Assembly: GCA_008501785.1 (NCBI GenBank) | Contig: QQUD01000378.1 | Span: forward strand, 1 to 5,970 | Length of the DNA: 5,970 bases | Source of the DNA: Chloroflexota bacterium | GTDB lineage: Bacteria; Chloroflexota; Anaerolineae; Promineifilales; Promineifilaceae | Direction: 5' to 3' | In this document: one piece after another, positions 1 through 5,970 of the stretch | How positions within the stretch are numbered: position 1 is the stretch's first letter | How the letters are laid out: every line of letters begins with the position of its first letter | Program-made: the position numbers and the translations under genes | Notes under the pieces: model-generated | Told to the model about the DNA's origin: nothing | Databases searched by the model: none | What the model saw: the letters and a program-made list of their open reading frames with translations, nothing else

Positions 1-12
1 TTTACAATTTTT

Positions 13-76
13 GGGCGACCACAAGGGTCGCCCCTACGATTCAACCTCGTGTAGGGGCGTACCCTTGTGGTCGCCC
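13..76. repeat. Near-perfect 25-bp inverted repeat, dispersed palindromic (REP/MITE-like) element
   Basis: The left arm is 13-37 and the right arm 51-76. They are reverse complements over all 25 bases except for one extra T at 60, and the loop is 13 bases (38-50). The arms are GC-rich and contain the GGGCGACC / GGTCGCCC core, in contrast to the AT-richer surroundings. It lies outside the genes, beyond the probable terminator of the 812-residue gene. No ORF or transposase is associated with it, so if mobile it would be non-autonomous. From memory, palindromes of this GTAGGGGCGACC type occur in many intergenic copies in Chloroflexota and some other bacteria. Only one copy is present in this window, so its dispersed nature is inferred. 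An alternative is a strong transcription barrier, but no T-run follows either arm. Confidence 0.7.
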
Positions 77-150
77 TCTTCGGCCGGAAGTGTAAAGGTG
101 ATTTGTCTCATTCTGAACCATGCCGAAAAATGGTTTTTGATTAGCTAAAC

Positions 151-192
151 AGAGGCAAATAGGTCTGTTAAGGATCAGACCTATTTGTCTCT
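151..192 (-). terminator. Probable intrinsic terminator of the 812-residue protease gene
   Basis: Positions 151-167 and 176-192 form a 17-bp stem with a single G-T wobble and no mismatch, closed by an 8-base loop (168-175). The stem begins 14 bases past the stop codon of the minus-strand gene that ends at 207. On the minus strand the bases after the stem (GTTTAGCTAATC) are only moderately T-rich. In the plus direction the stem is followed by CACGTTTTTG, also only a partial T-run. Position and stem strength support termination and/or 3'-end protection of the mRNA. The weak U-tract is the reason for limited confidence. Confidence 0.65.
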
Positions 193-206
193 CACGTTTT
201 TGTGAT

Positions 207-2645
207 CTAATTGTGCACAATCAATGGAAGATATACAACGTTTGCTTCTAAAGTGAATAAATGGTCGATGTCATACGTTACCGAATTGATGCCATCTGAA
301 ATAAGTAATCGTGCTTTGTAAAGCCCAGGAGCAAACAATGAATTTGCTGGAATGGTGAATTGATTCCCCTCGATATTCAAGCCAACTGGAACCCAACCAA
401 CATCTTCGTCATTGTATGGTGGCGGATCCAGTAATAGAAATGCATTCAAGTTTTGTGAATCGAGGTCGGCTCCATCCCAGGCAACGAATATATCATGATT
501 AGAGGGTATCGTGGGCGGTTGAGGTCTTGGACCAAGCAAGTTTGGAGGATTGATATCCGCTATCAAGGTATTTACAGTAGGAGAAGCGGCCGTTCGATCA
601 ATTGAGAAAAGTAATACATCCTGATTTTGCTGCGGTTCGCCCAGATTGGAAGGGCCGTAAAGCGCAATTTGTTCTGTAGCCTGATCCCAGGGGACACTGA
701 ATGAGAAGGCACCAACACCACCTGTGTCTGTGCCTTCAGCGGTGAACTCCGGCGTGAAGCGGTATATCCGAGAACCCTGAGCAGTCACTAAGTGTACGGC
801 GAATACACCGTGACCACTTGGTTCATTGTAGGCTAACTCTTCCATGTCAGGAATGCCGAAGAATTGGAAGGCGGGATATAACGTCCCGCTGAATACAGAA
901 GTTGCATTTAATCCACTAGGCGATTCTACAAAGCCAGTGACGTTTACGAGTTCTGGATCCTGCGGTGCTCGAAGCTCTTCACTGAGAAAATCGTAAGTGA
1001 ACTTGTCTATCCAACGGTCGAAGCTAAAGGGTGGTAGACCGGCAGTAGCAGCGTCCATGAAATTGATGGCCCTTACCTGGCGCGTTCCGTCTGGTGCATC
1101 CATAGAGCCTGTGGGGAAGATGTTGCCTTCTACATCATAACCATTGCCAATATAGGGCGCACCGTCAGCCGGAGCGTGAGTATATTCATCCCGACAACCC
1201 AGGCCGAAAATATCTTCTAAAAGTCCACCAGTGCTGCAACTGTGTTGGCTGAGACGGTGGGCGTGGCCGAGTTCGTGAACGGTTGTCATGGGGCTATTCG
1301 CTTCGGCAATAACGGCATGAGAATGAAAAGATCCCAGGGAACAACCTATGGCTGGCGTACAAAAGGTAAGTCTGTCGGCATTACTGGCAAACCATCCTGA
1401 ACGCGGCATCAATACTAGGTGGTCTATACCAGCCGACATAGCCCCTATGCTAAAGGATGCAAGGGTCGGAAATGGTTCCAAAAAAGTTGCAGGACTAGTA
1501 ATAGTCCCTGGAAACCTGGCCGATGGTGCGTTGGCAACTGGAAAAATCCCTTTGCGAAACGTTTCGTTTGAATTACGGGTGAGATTGACAATTGATGGCG
1601 AAGGGTGGCTGACTACTGACTCTGCGGCGTCCCAGTCCCATGCCAAGTATACGGTACGATGCTCAACAGTTTCAATAACCGGTAGCGATGCATTTGTTAT
1701 CGCGTTATTTTCACTTGTGCAGTTGAACCAGGGTGGTTCTGGCACGATAGGTGGTTCCCCTTCAACTTCAGTTGTCACACTGAAGGTCAGGTTTGGATCA
1801 ACAGAATTTTTAATCGGAAAATATGGACCTGCAGTTCCCGAACCGTCGAAGAAGAAAACGCGCAAGCCTGATGGAGGAACATTAACGATTTTTGTTTCAC
1901 TCACATTACTAATACCATCGCTCATTTCGACCGTCACTAGAACATTGCGCGAAACGCTCCAGGAACTAGTGAAATCAACCATGAAGGCCGTTCCCTTATC
2001 GGCGATGATGTTGCGTGGGTTAAAGACTGTCTGTACCGGAGTCGCGTTGGCGATGGCCACATCATTTGGGCTGAAGGGCTTGCCGTCGCCAGTAAGAACC
2101 CGGATTTCTACATCGGCTGCATCGTCTTCAAGTCCAGGTGGGAACCAGTGACGATCTGGACCGTTCAGTGAAATCCCGCTACGTTCCAGTCGTAAGGTGC
2201 AGGTATTGAAGAATAGGTCTAAGTCCCTACCGGGCTGCTGATTGATGTCGAAATGATCTGTGCCACTGGTATTGTCATCGTCAAATAAACTGACCTTTAT
2301 GGGTACTATTAAAGTATCCATGGGAACTGTTGCCGAAACGGTAAAAGGTGGCACCCATGTAGCCCAGTCCCTTCCTTCAATGATCGGACTTTTCTCTTTT
2401 GGCCCACCGTTGACTGATGCCTCAAAGAAAAAATCTTGCTCATTGCCAATAATTGGACCGAAGAATGTATCATCATCTTCTTCGACAGCTCTTGCCTGGA
2501 ATACTTCCAAAATAATTGTGCCGTCAGCATCTGGACGTCCGTGGACTCTTAGCATAGCTGGCAAGGTGACAAAAGAGATGGCTATGAGCACGAAACCCAA
2601 TAAAGCGATACGAGCATATTGATTATTTAATAAAGTGTGTCGCAT
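207..2645 (-). CDS. Secreted multidomain zinc metalloprotease with atypical HEXXH site
   Basis: This 812-residue protein is probably a secreted endopeptidase. Residues 1-36 look like a signal peptide: basic start (MRH, R12), hydrophobic core about 13-31. Residues 40-150 form a predicted beta-rich module with acidic loops (DDDNTSGTD near 122-130), possibly C2-like. Residues 160-345 hold further beta-rich, Ig-like segments. The catalytic core is near 395-560: HELGH at 457-461 gives two zinc ligands and base E458, H468 or a residue in DEY (486-488) could be the third ligand, and NFMD with M530 resembles a Met-turn. It is followed by RWIDKFTYDFL, a context I associate with bacterial metzincin-like proteins. 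C470 and C484 flank an insertion and may pair. Residues 565-695 and 705-800 look like beta-sandwich domains, the last resembling the Ig/Fn3-type modules of exported bacterial proteins. The chain ends VYLPLIVHN, a putative export or anchoring tail. The ATG at 2645 is chosen because it follows a good ribosome binding site and starts the signal peptide. It is second in an operon with the 162-residue gene. The exact peptidase family is not assigned; loss of activity is possible. Confidence 0.82.
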   Translation of the reverse strand: MRHTLLNNQYARIALLGFVLIAISFVTLPAMLRVHGRPDADGTIILEVFQARAVEEDDDTFFGPIIGNEQDFFFEASVNGGPKEKSPIIEGRDWATWVPPFTVSATVPMDTLIVPIKVSLFDDDNTSGTDHFDINQQPGRDLDLFFNTCTLRLERSGISLNGPDRHWFPPGLEDDAADVEIRVLTGDGKPFSPNDVAIANATPVQTVFNPRNIIADKGTAFMVDFTSSWSVSRNVLVTVEMSDGISNVSETKIVNVPPSGLRVFFFDGSGTAGPYFPIKNSVDPNLTFSVTTEVEGEPPIVPEPPWFNCTSENNAITNASLPVIETVEHRTVYLAWDWDAAESVVSHPSPSIVNLTRNSNETFRKGIFPVANAPSARFPGTITSPATFLEPFPTLASFSIGAMSAGIDHLVLMPRSGWFASNADRLTFCTPAIGCSLGSFHSHAVIAEANSPMTTVHELGHAHRLSQHSCSTGGLLEDIFGLGCRDEYTHAPADGAPYIGNGYDVEGNIFPTGSMDAPDGTRQVRAINFMDAATAGLPPFSFDRWIDKFTYDFLSEELRAPQDPELVNVTGFVESPSGLNATSVFSGTLYPAFQFFGIPDMEELAYNEPSGHGVFAVHLVTAQGSRIYRFTPEFTAEGTDTGGVGAFSFSVPWDQATEQIALYGPSNLGEPQQNQDVLLFSIDRTAASPTVNTLIADINPPNLLGPRPQPPTIPSNHDIFVAWDGADLDSQNLNAFLLLDPPPYNDEDVGWVPVGLNIEGNQFTIPANSLFAPGLYKARLLISDGINSVTYDIDHLFTLEANVVYLPLIVHN

Positions 2646-2653
2646 AATTAATT

Positions 2654-2660
2654 CCCCTCT
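2654..2660 (-). promoter_or_regulatory. Ribosome binding site of the 812-residue protease gene
   Basis: On the minus strand AGAGGGG ends 8 bases before the ATG at 2645. It lies wholly in the short gap after the stop codon of the preceding gene (2665-2667), so the protease has its own initiation site rather than depending on strict translational coupling. It fixes the ATG at 2645 as the start. Confidence 0.75.
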
Positions 2661-2664
2661 GTTA

Positions 2665-3153
2665 TCAGACTCTTACTGTGAAAGTGCTTGAACCAGGCAT
2701 CGTTTCACCCTCTATATCGGGAATAGCACGAAGGGTTGCTTTTAAAGTTAACTCTCTGGAACCGCTAGCAGGTAACCACATCCTAAATTTGACTTGACCG
2801 TCAGCATTATGATCTGTGTCTAAATCGAAATTAGGGGCAGTTGCGTCTGATGGATGAAAATATACTTCAATATGTCGATCACCCTCTTCATAGACTGTGT
2901 AGCATCTCGGTATACCACCTGTAGGAGTTTTCCAATTAGATGTTGTTTTAACTATTTTACGAGGCGGTACGATGATCCGTGCCTCAGACGGGGCGACTAC
3001 TTGCACACACCACTTAACGTGTATGAGTCGTTTTTCACCCAAGTTCTTCGCAACTACTCTGAATTCATTTTCCCCTTCGGTGGGTTGAATCAGTACTTTG
3101 ACATGATCTTGAATATTTGATGAAGCTGCTGTTTCACACGCTGTCCAGTCCAT
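2665..3153 (-). CDS. Hypothetical small protein, predicted beta-rich, co-transcribed with protease
   Basis: I do not recognise this 162-residue protein. It has no signal peptide (start MDWTACETAASS is polar) and no membrane segment, so it is predicted to be cytoplasmic unless exported by another route. Alternating hydrophobic/polar stretches (VKVLIQP, EFRVVAKN, IHVKWCVQVV, HIEVYF, VKFRMWLP, LTLKATLRAI, STFTVRV) suggest an all-beta, Ig-like fold. Residues 110-120 are acidic, and DHNADGQV at 114-121 resembles a DxNxDGxV calcium-binding loop, though the usual acidic residue at loop position 12 is absent. Cysteines are at 6, 49 and 84. A clear ribosome binding site precedes the ATG, and the next gene starts 19 bases after the TGA stop, so the pair looks like an operon with this gene first. 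By context it may relate to the protease (inhibitor, chaperone or regulator), but that is speculation; an unrelated stand-alone role is equally possible. Confidence 0.8.
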   Translation of the reverse strand: MDWTACETAASSNIQDHVKVLIQPTEGENEFRVVAKNLGEKRLIHVKWCVQVVAPSEARIIVPPRKIVKTTSNWKTPTGGIPRCYTVYEEGDRHIEVYFHPSDATAPNFDLDTDHNADGQVKFRMWLPASGSRELTLKATLRAIPDIEGETMPGSSTFTVRV

Positions 3154-3160
3154 AATGCAA

Positions 3161-3167
3161 TCTCCTT
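3161..3167 (-). promoter_or_regulatory. Ribosome binding site of the 162-residue gene
   Basis: On the minus strand AAGGAGA lies 7 bases before the ATG at 3153, a near-consensus Shine-Dalgarno sequence at normal spacing. It supports both the reality of this small gene and its start, and so the absence of a signal peptide. Confidence 0.85.
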
Positions 3168-3300
3168 ATTTGATTATCAATTTGGTTGATGTTATCTAAT
3201 GTGTTGCTGCTTTTATTTTAATTTTCCAAGAGCTTGTATTCAGAATTTTTACTTGGCTGCTTTAAATAGAAGACGAATAAGTAACCGACAACCTTTCCCT
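3168..3300 (-). promoter_or_regulatory. AT-rich intergenic region, probable promoter of the two-gene operon
   Basis: This stretch separates the terminator of the M4 protease gene from the ribosome binding site of the 162-residue gene, so the operon promoter should lie here. Two weak sigma-70-like candidates are visible on the minus strand. One is CTGAAT (3238-3243), a 17-base spacer and TAAAAT (3215-3220), where the -10 matches consensus at five of six bases. The other is TTGTCG (3286-3291), a 17-base spacer and TATTTA (3263-3268), which matches less well. Neither has a good -35 and -10 together. No clear operator palindrome was seen. The region assignment is firmer than either candidate. Confidence 0.35.
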
Positions 3301-3342
3301 CAAATAAAAATGACGCAATGATAAAGTTTAATCATTGCGCCA
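3301..3342 (-). terminator. Intrinsic terminator downstream of the M4 protease gene
   Basis: Positions 3314-3322 and 3331-3339 form a perfect 9-bp stem (CGCAATGAT / ATCATTGCG) with an 8-base loop. Two further pairs (3311-3342 and 3312-3341) follow one mismatch. On the minus strand the stem runs into CATTTTTATTTG (3301-3312), a proper U-tract. It begins about 95 bases past the TAA stop at 3438. The orientation of the T-run shows it serves the leftward-transcribed M4 gene and insulates it from the following operon. Confidence 0.8.
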
Positions 3343-3437
3343 AAATAAGGTTTTGGGAATCAACGAGGTTGATAACCTTCAATCTATTACTACTCAATTT
3401 AGCCTATAGCATATACGCCATCCGTTGTCTTCATAGG

Positions 3438-5970
3438 TTAGCGCATGACAATAGGCAAATATATTTGAAATGGCAGCTCGTTTGACTCTTCATCAACTGA
3501 TAACTGCAGCGGGATTGATTTGCCAATCTCTATTTCTTCTGTTGGATAGATTGCCAGGTAATAATCACGACCCTGAAATGGTGCTGCTTGTGTGTTGAGC
3601 AATCTTGACTGTTGGTCTGAAACAATGGGAGATTGGAAGAAAAACTCCATATCCGGCGTAAAAATGAGCGAAGGGTTGCTGTCAATATCTGCTCTGGCCA
3701 CCGACATCCCCATATCATTTACAATTTGAACCGGCATCTCAAACGGCAATCCCACTTCGACATTAACTCGCATGGGATCCAAATACCAGGGGCCGCAGCC
3801 ATCAACCAGGCAAGGGAATATTGGGATCAACACCGGCTCTTCAGGATCAATAAAGCGGATGTGGGTATCTAATATATTTTCGGGAGGTGACAACAAAAAT
3901 CGTTCATCCGGATCACAGGCGAGGCCAATGAGGTTCCCGTCAATATCAATTTGGTATGGATTGTAATCGAAGATACAGTTGTCTTCGATATTGAGAATGC
4001 CATCCCCGTCTAAATCGCCATCACAAACATTACCAATTCCATCTTCATCGGTGTCTGCCTGATCAGGATTAGCGTTATCTCGGCAGTTGTCACAAGCGTC
4101 GCCTATTCCATCACCATCACTGTCCTCTTGATCAGGATTTGCTGTGAAAGGACAGTTGTCTTCAATGTCCATGAGATTATCATTGTCATCATCTGGGTCG
4201 CATATATCTCCTACACCATCCCCATCATTGTCTTCTTGCCAGGGATTGTAATTGAAGCGGCAATTATCATCCGGGTTCATCACATGATCGCCATCGTCAT
4301 CATCACACACATCCCCGATACCGTCAAAATCATCATCTTCCTGGCCTGGGTTGTTTACCAGGGGGCAATTATCTACGTTATCTACACGACCATCGTTATC
4401 ATCGTCTGGATCACAAGCGTCGCCCTGGTCGTCTTCATCGGTATCTGTTTGGCTTGGATTAGGATAAAAAACACAGTTATCATCCACATCGAGAATACGA
4501 TCGCCGTCAGTGTCGCTATCCTCTGCATCGGGCGTACCATCACAATCCAAATCCACAACAGTTCCAAGCCCAACTGATGCCCACGCATTGCGAATATTGC
4601 AAACATCTGCCGATGTCCAGCCGGATATACCCATGCGTACATATGCTTCAGCCTGCTCAATCATTTCATTACGAGCATCTGCAAATTGTGAATTGCTACG
4701 CAGCCGGGTAGTATGCACATCGTAATACAGCTTCTGCGTGTCGGCACGCCCTAAACCACGAATAGTAATGCCGTTGTGAATATCTCCGTCAGTCAAAAGA
4801 TATGCTACCTTGTTGGGGACACCGCTATTGGTGTGGACACCACCGTTATCGAGCGCAAAACTGCAATAGTCGCTGGTTGCGGAACATAGTAGAGACATAT
4901 GATCGGGATCGCCATAAGCTGGTGGGGTGCTCATATCACGTATGATGCCTACCACACTTCCTTCCCCCATCTGCCAATCGCCATCCATCATAGAGCCAAA
5001 GAAATCAGCAAAGCTCTCATCCAGTGCGCCTGATTGGTTGCGGTAAACCAACCCAGCCTCGTTGCGATCAATGGCATGAGTCCACTCATGTCCCATTATG
5101 TCAAGAGTGACCATGTTGTCGGTAAACTTGATGTGATTACAGCCTGGGTCGTAGAATGCGTTAGCTCTGGGAATGCCCATACGATCCAGATTAAGGATAT
5201 CGACCATTATTTCGGCCTGTTCTCCGTAATTATTCCAGGAACGACGGCCGAATGTGTCATAGAAATAGTGATAAACCTGATGGGTAAAGCTGTTGGCGTT
5301 TTGACCGTCATTGTTGGTGTCGGAGCCGGTTCCGGGGTAGCCTGTTGGCCCGTCTTCATTGAACCACTCAACGGCCGTTCTCTCCCAGCAGTTTGTAGAG
5401 GTCGTCGTATTGGCAAACTTAATGGTGAAATCCTCATCTGGCCGGTCACCATCTTCATGCTCCTCAAGTGTAAGTAAAACCTCACCTGAATGGGCGTCGA
5501 GGAAAACCTGCTTGCCAAAATTAGCTCCCCGCACAATTACCCTCCAGGAAAGATGGGTTTCATCTTGTGGCTCGCCGATTAGCCAGCCATTGTAAAGTAT
5601 CTGTTTGGATTCTCCAGCAATACGTCCATCGGGATACAAATTCTGCACAAATGCCTCTGCATCATTAACTGTGAGAACTGCTGGAGGAAAGTCTGGGATG
5701 TCTCGCAGATAACGACCGCTACTGCTTGTGATGGCTCCATCCTCAATATGAACAGCCAAAGCAGAACCAAAAACAGGCACGTTATCTTTGTGTTGACCGA
5801 AAAAAACATGAAACATTGGGGCAATGACACCATTTTCGCCACCTTTCAGACGATCCAGGAAAAGCTGTTGGCTGGGATTTTCCAGTTGATAAAGATCCGA
5901 GTATGAATCCAGAAAGAGCAGGGCCTGGGCAACTGGATCATTGGTAGCATTACTCACGGGAATTTCTAAA
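3438..5970 (-). CDS. Thermolysin-like M4 metalloprotease with TSP3 repeats, 5' end outside window
   Basis: A secreted neutral metalloendopeptidase made as a zymogen. Residue numbers count from the in-frame GTG at 5957. FTP propeptide is about 10-75, PepSY about 85-165, M4 catalytic domain about 175-465. Zinc ligands are H290 and H294 in HEWTH and E314 in ALDESFAD, 24 residues after H290 as in thermolysin; E291 is the base, N266-A267 matches the substrate-binding Asn-Ala, and H375 in GGVHTNSG is the transition-state His. All key residues are present, so it should be active. Residues 469-685 hold six thrombospondin type 3 calcium-binding units. Residues 686-839 are an unrecognised beta-rich domain ending IYLPIVMR, like the other protease here. 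The GTG at 5957 has no ribosome binding site and would give a propeptide with no signal peptide; the frame is open to the edge (residues LEIP precede it), so the true start is almost certainly to the right of 5970. It has its own terminator at 3301-3342 and is separate from the next operon. Confidence 0.93.
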   Translation of the reverse strand, partial: LEIPVSNATNDPVAQALLFLDSYSDLYQLENPSQQLFLDRLKGGENGVIAPMFHVFFGQHKDNVPVFGSALAVHIEDGAITSSSGRYLRDIPDFPPAVLTVNDAEAFVQNLYPDGRIAGESKQILYNGWLIGEPQDETHLSWRVIVRGANFGKQVFLDAHSGEVLLTLEEHEDGDRPDEDFTIKFANTTTSTNCWERTAVEWFNEDGPTGYPGTGSDTNNDGQNANSFTHQVYHYFYDTFGRRSWNNYGEQAEIMVDILNLDRMGIPRANAFYDPGCNHIKFTDNMVTLDIMGHEWTHAIDRNEAGLVYRNQSGALDESFADFFGSMMDGDWQMGEGSVVGIIRDMSTPPAYGDPDHMSLLCSATSDYCSFALDNGGVHTNSGVPNKVAYLLTDGDIHNGITIRGLGRADTQKLYYDVHTTRLRSNSQFADARNEMIEQAEAYVRMGISGWTSADVCNIRNAWASVGLGTVVDLDCDGTPDAEDSDTDGDRILDVDDNCVFYPNPSQTDTDEDDQGDACDPDDDNDGRVDNVDNCPLVNNPGQEDDDFDGIGDVCDDDDGDHVMNPDDNCRFNYNPWQEDNDGDGVGDICDPDDDNDNLMDIEDNCPFTANPDQEDSDGDGIGDACDNCRDNANPDQADTDEDGIGNVCDGDLDGDGILNIEDNCIFDYNPYQIDIDGNLIGLACDPDERFLLSPPENILDTHIRFIDPEEPVLIPIFPCLVDGCGPWYLDPMRVNVEVGLPFEMPVQIVNDMGMSVARADIDSNPSLIFTPDMEFFFQSPIVSDQQSRLLNTQAAPFQGRDYYLAIYPTEEIEIGKSIPLQLSVDEESNELPFQIYLPIVMR
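3903..4553 (-). repeat. Coding region of six thrombospondin type 3 calcium-binding repeats
   Basis: This part of the M4 protease gene encodes residues 469-685, an Asp/Asn/Cys-rich array. Six DNC motifs begin at residues 493, 529, 565, 600, 623 and 659. Each is followed by NPxQ and, in most units, by DxDxDGxGDxCD loops. Spacing between DNC motifs is 36, 36, 35, 23 and 36 residues, so the fifth unit is a short one. By family knowledge such repeats bind many calcium ions and act as rigid spacers between a catalytic domain and a C-terminal surface-associated domain. The last unit is degenerate: DIDGNLIGLACD replaces the usual acidic loop. Confidence 0.9.

Noticed and set aside
13..76. Palindrome considered as a CRISPR repeat or an attachment site
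   Set aside because: There is only one copy with no spacer-repeat pattern, and no cas, integrase or tRNA gene nearby.
1348..2151. Plus-strand 267-codon open frame inside the 812-residue protease gene
   Set aside because: Despite its length, the product has no recognisable domain and lies wholly opposite a gene with signal peptide, zinc site and export tail. Treated as a shadow frame.
2854..3120. Plus-strand 88-codon frame opposite the small unknown gene, considered as an alternative to it
   Set aside because: The minus-strand gene has a near-consensus ribosome binding site, fits the operon spacing and gives a regular beta-rich protein; the plus-strand frame has none of these supports.
3903..4553. 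Asp-rich periodic coding sequence considered as a possible tandem DNA repeat or RTX-type toxin repeat
   Set aside because: The units diverge at DNA level and the protein pattern (DNC, NPxQ, DxDxDGxGDxCD) is thrombospondin type 3, not the GGxGxDxUx nonapeptide of RTX proteins.
4128..4577. Plus-strand 149-codon frame encoding a very Ile/Val-rich, membrane-like protein
   Set aside because: It is the antisense of the Asp-rich TSP3 repeats: GAT/GAC codons read backwards as ATC/GTC, giving spurious Ile/Val. It has no ribosome binding site or promoter of its own and the sense strand is clearly coding.

Overview
The window carries three genes, all on the minus strand. Reading in the direction of transcription (right to left) they are: a large secreted M4 (thermolysin-like) metalloprotease whose 5' end runs off the right edge; a small 162-residue protein of unknown function with no signal peptide; and an 812-residue secreted protein with a second, unrelated-looking zinc-protease core.

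Organism: bacterial, most likely a Chloroflexota member (Anaerolineae/Caldilineae-like) of medium GC content. The main reason is that both large secreted proteins end in the same short tail: aromatic-Leu-Pro, then hydrophobic residues, then one or two polar/basic residues (VYLPLIVHN and IYLPIVMR). I know this ending as recurrent on exported proteins of that phylum. The intergenic palindrome GTAGGGGCGACCCTTGTGGTCGCCC near the left end fits the same kind of genome. This assignment is inference, not proof.

Layout. 1-206 is non-coding. It holds a 25-bp near-perfect inverted repeat (13-76) that looks like a dispersed palindromic element, and a 17-bp hairpin (151-192) just past the stop of the 812-residue gene, probably its terminator. 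207-2645 is the 812-residue protease. A 19-base gap containing a ribosome binding site separates it from the 162-residue gene at 2665-3153, so these two very probably form one operon. 3154-3437 is an AT-rich intergenic stretch with the operon's ribosome binding site, probably its promoter, and a strong intrinsic terminator (3301-3342) for the upstream gene. 3438 to the right edge is the M4 protease: FTP/PepSY propeptide, complete catalytic domain, six thrombospondin type 3 Ca-binding units, and a C-terminal domain with the shared tail.

How they fit together: this is a locus for extracellular proteolysis. Both proteases appear built for export and possibly for the same surface-anchoring or secretion route, judging from the tail. 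The small co-transcribed protein has no export signal and is the least explained part. The protease it precedes has an unusual zinc site, with the third histidine one residue off the metzincin position, which is the most interesting protein-level feature here. No RNA genes, CRISPR array, insertion sequence or transposase was seen.
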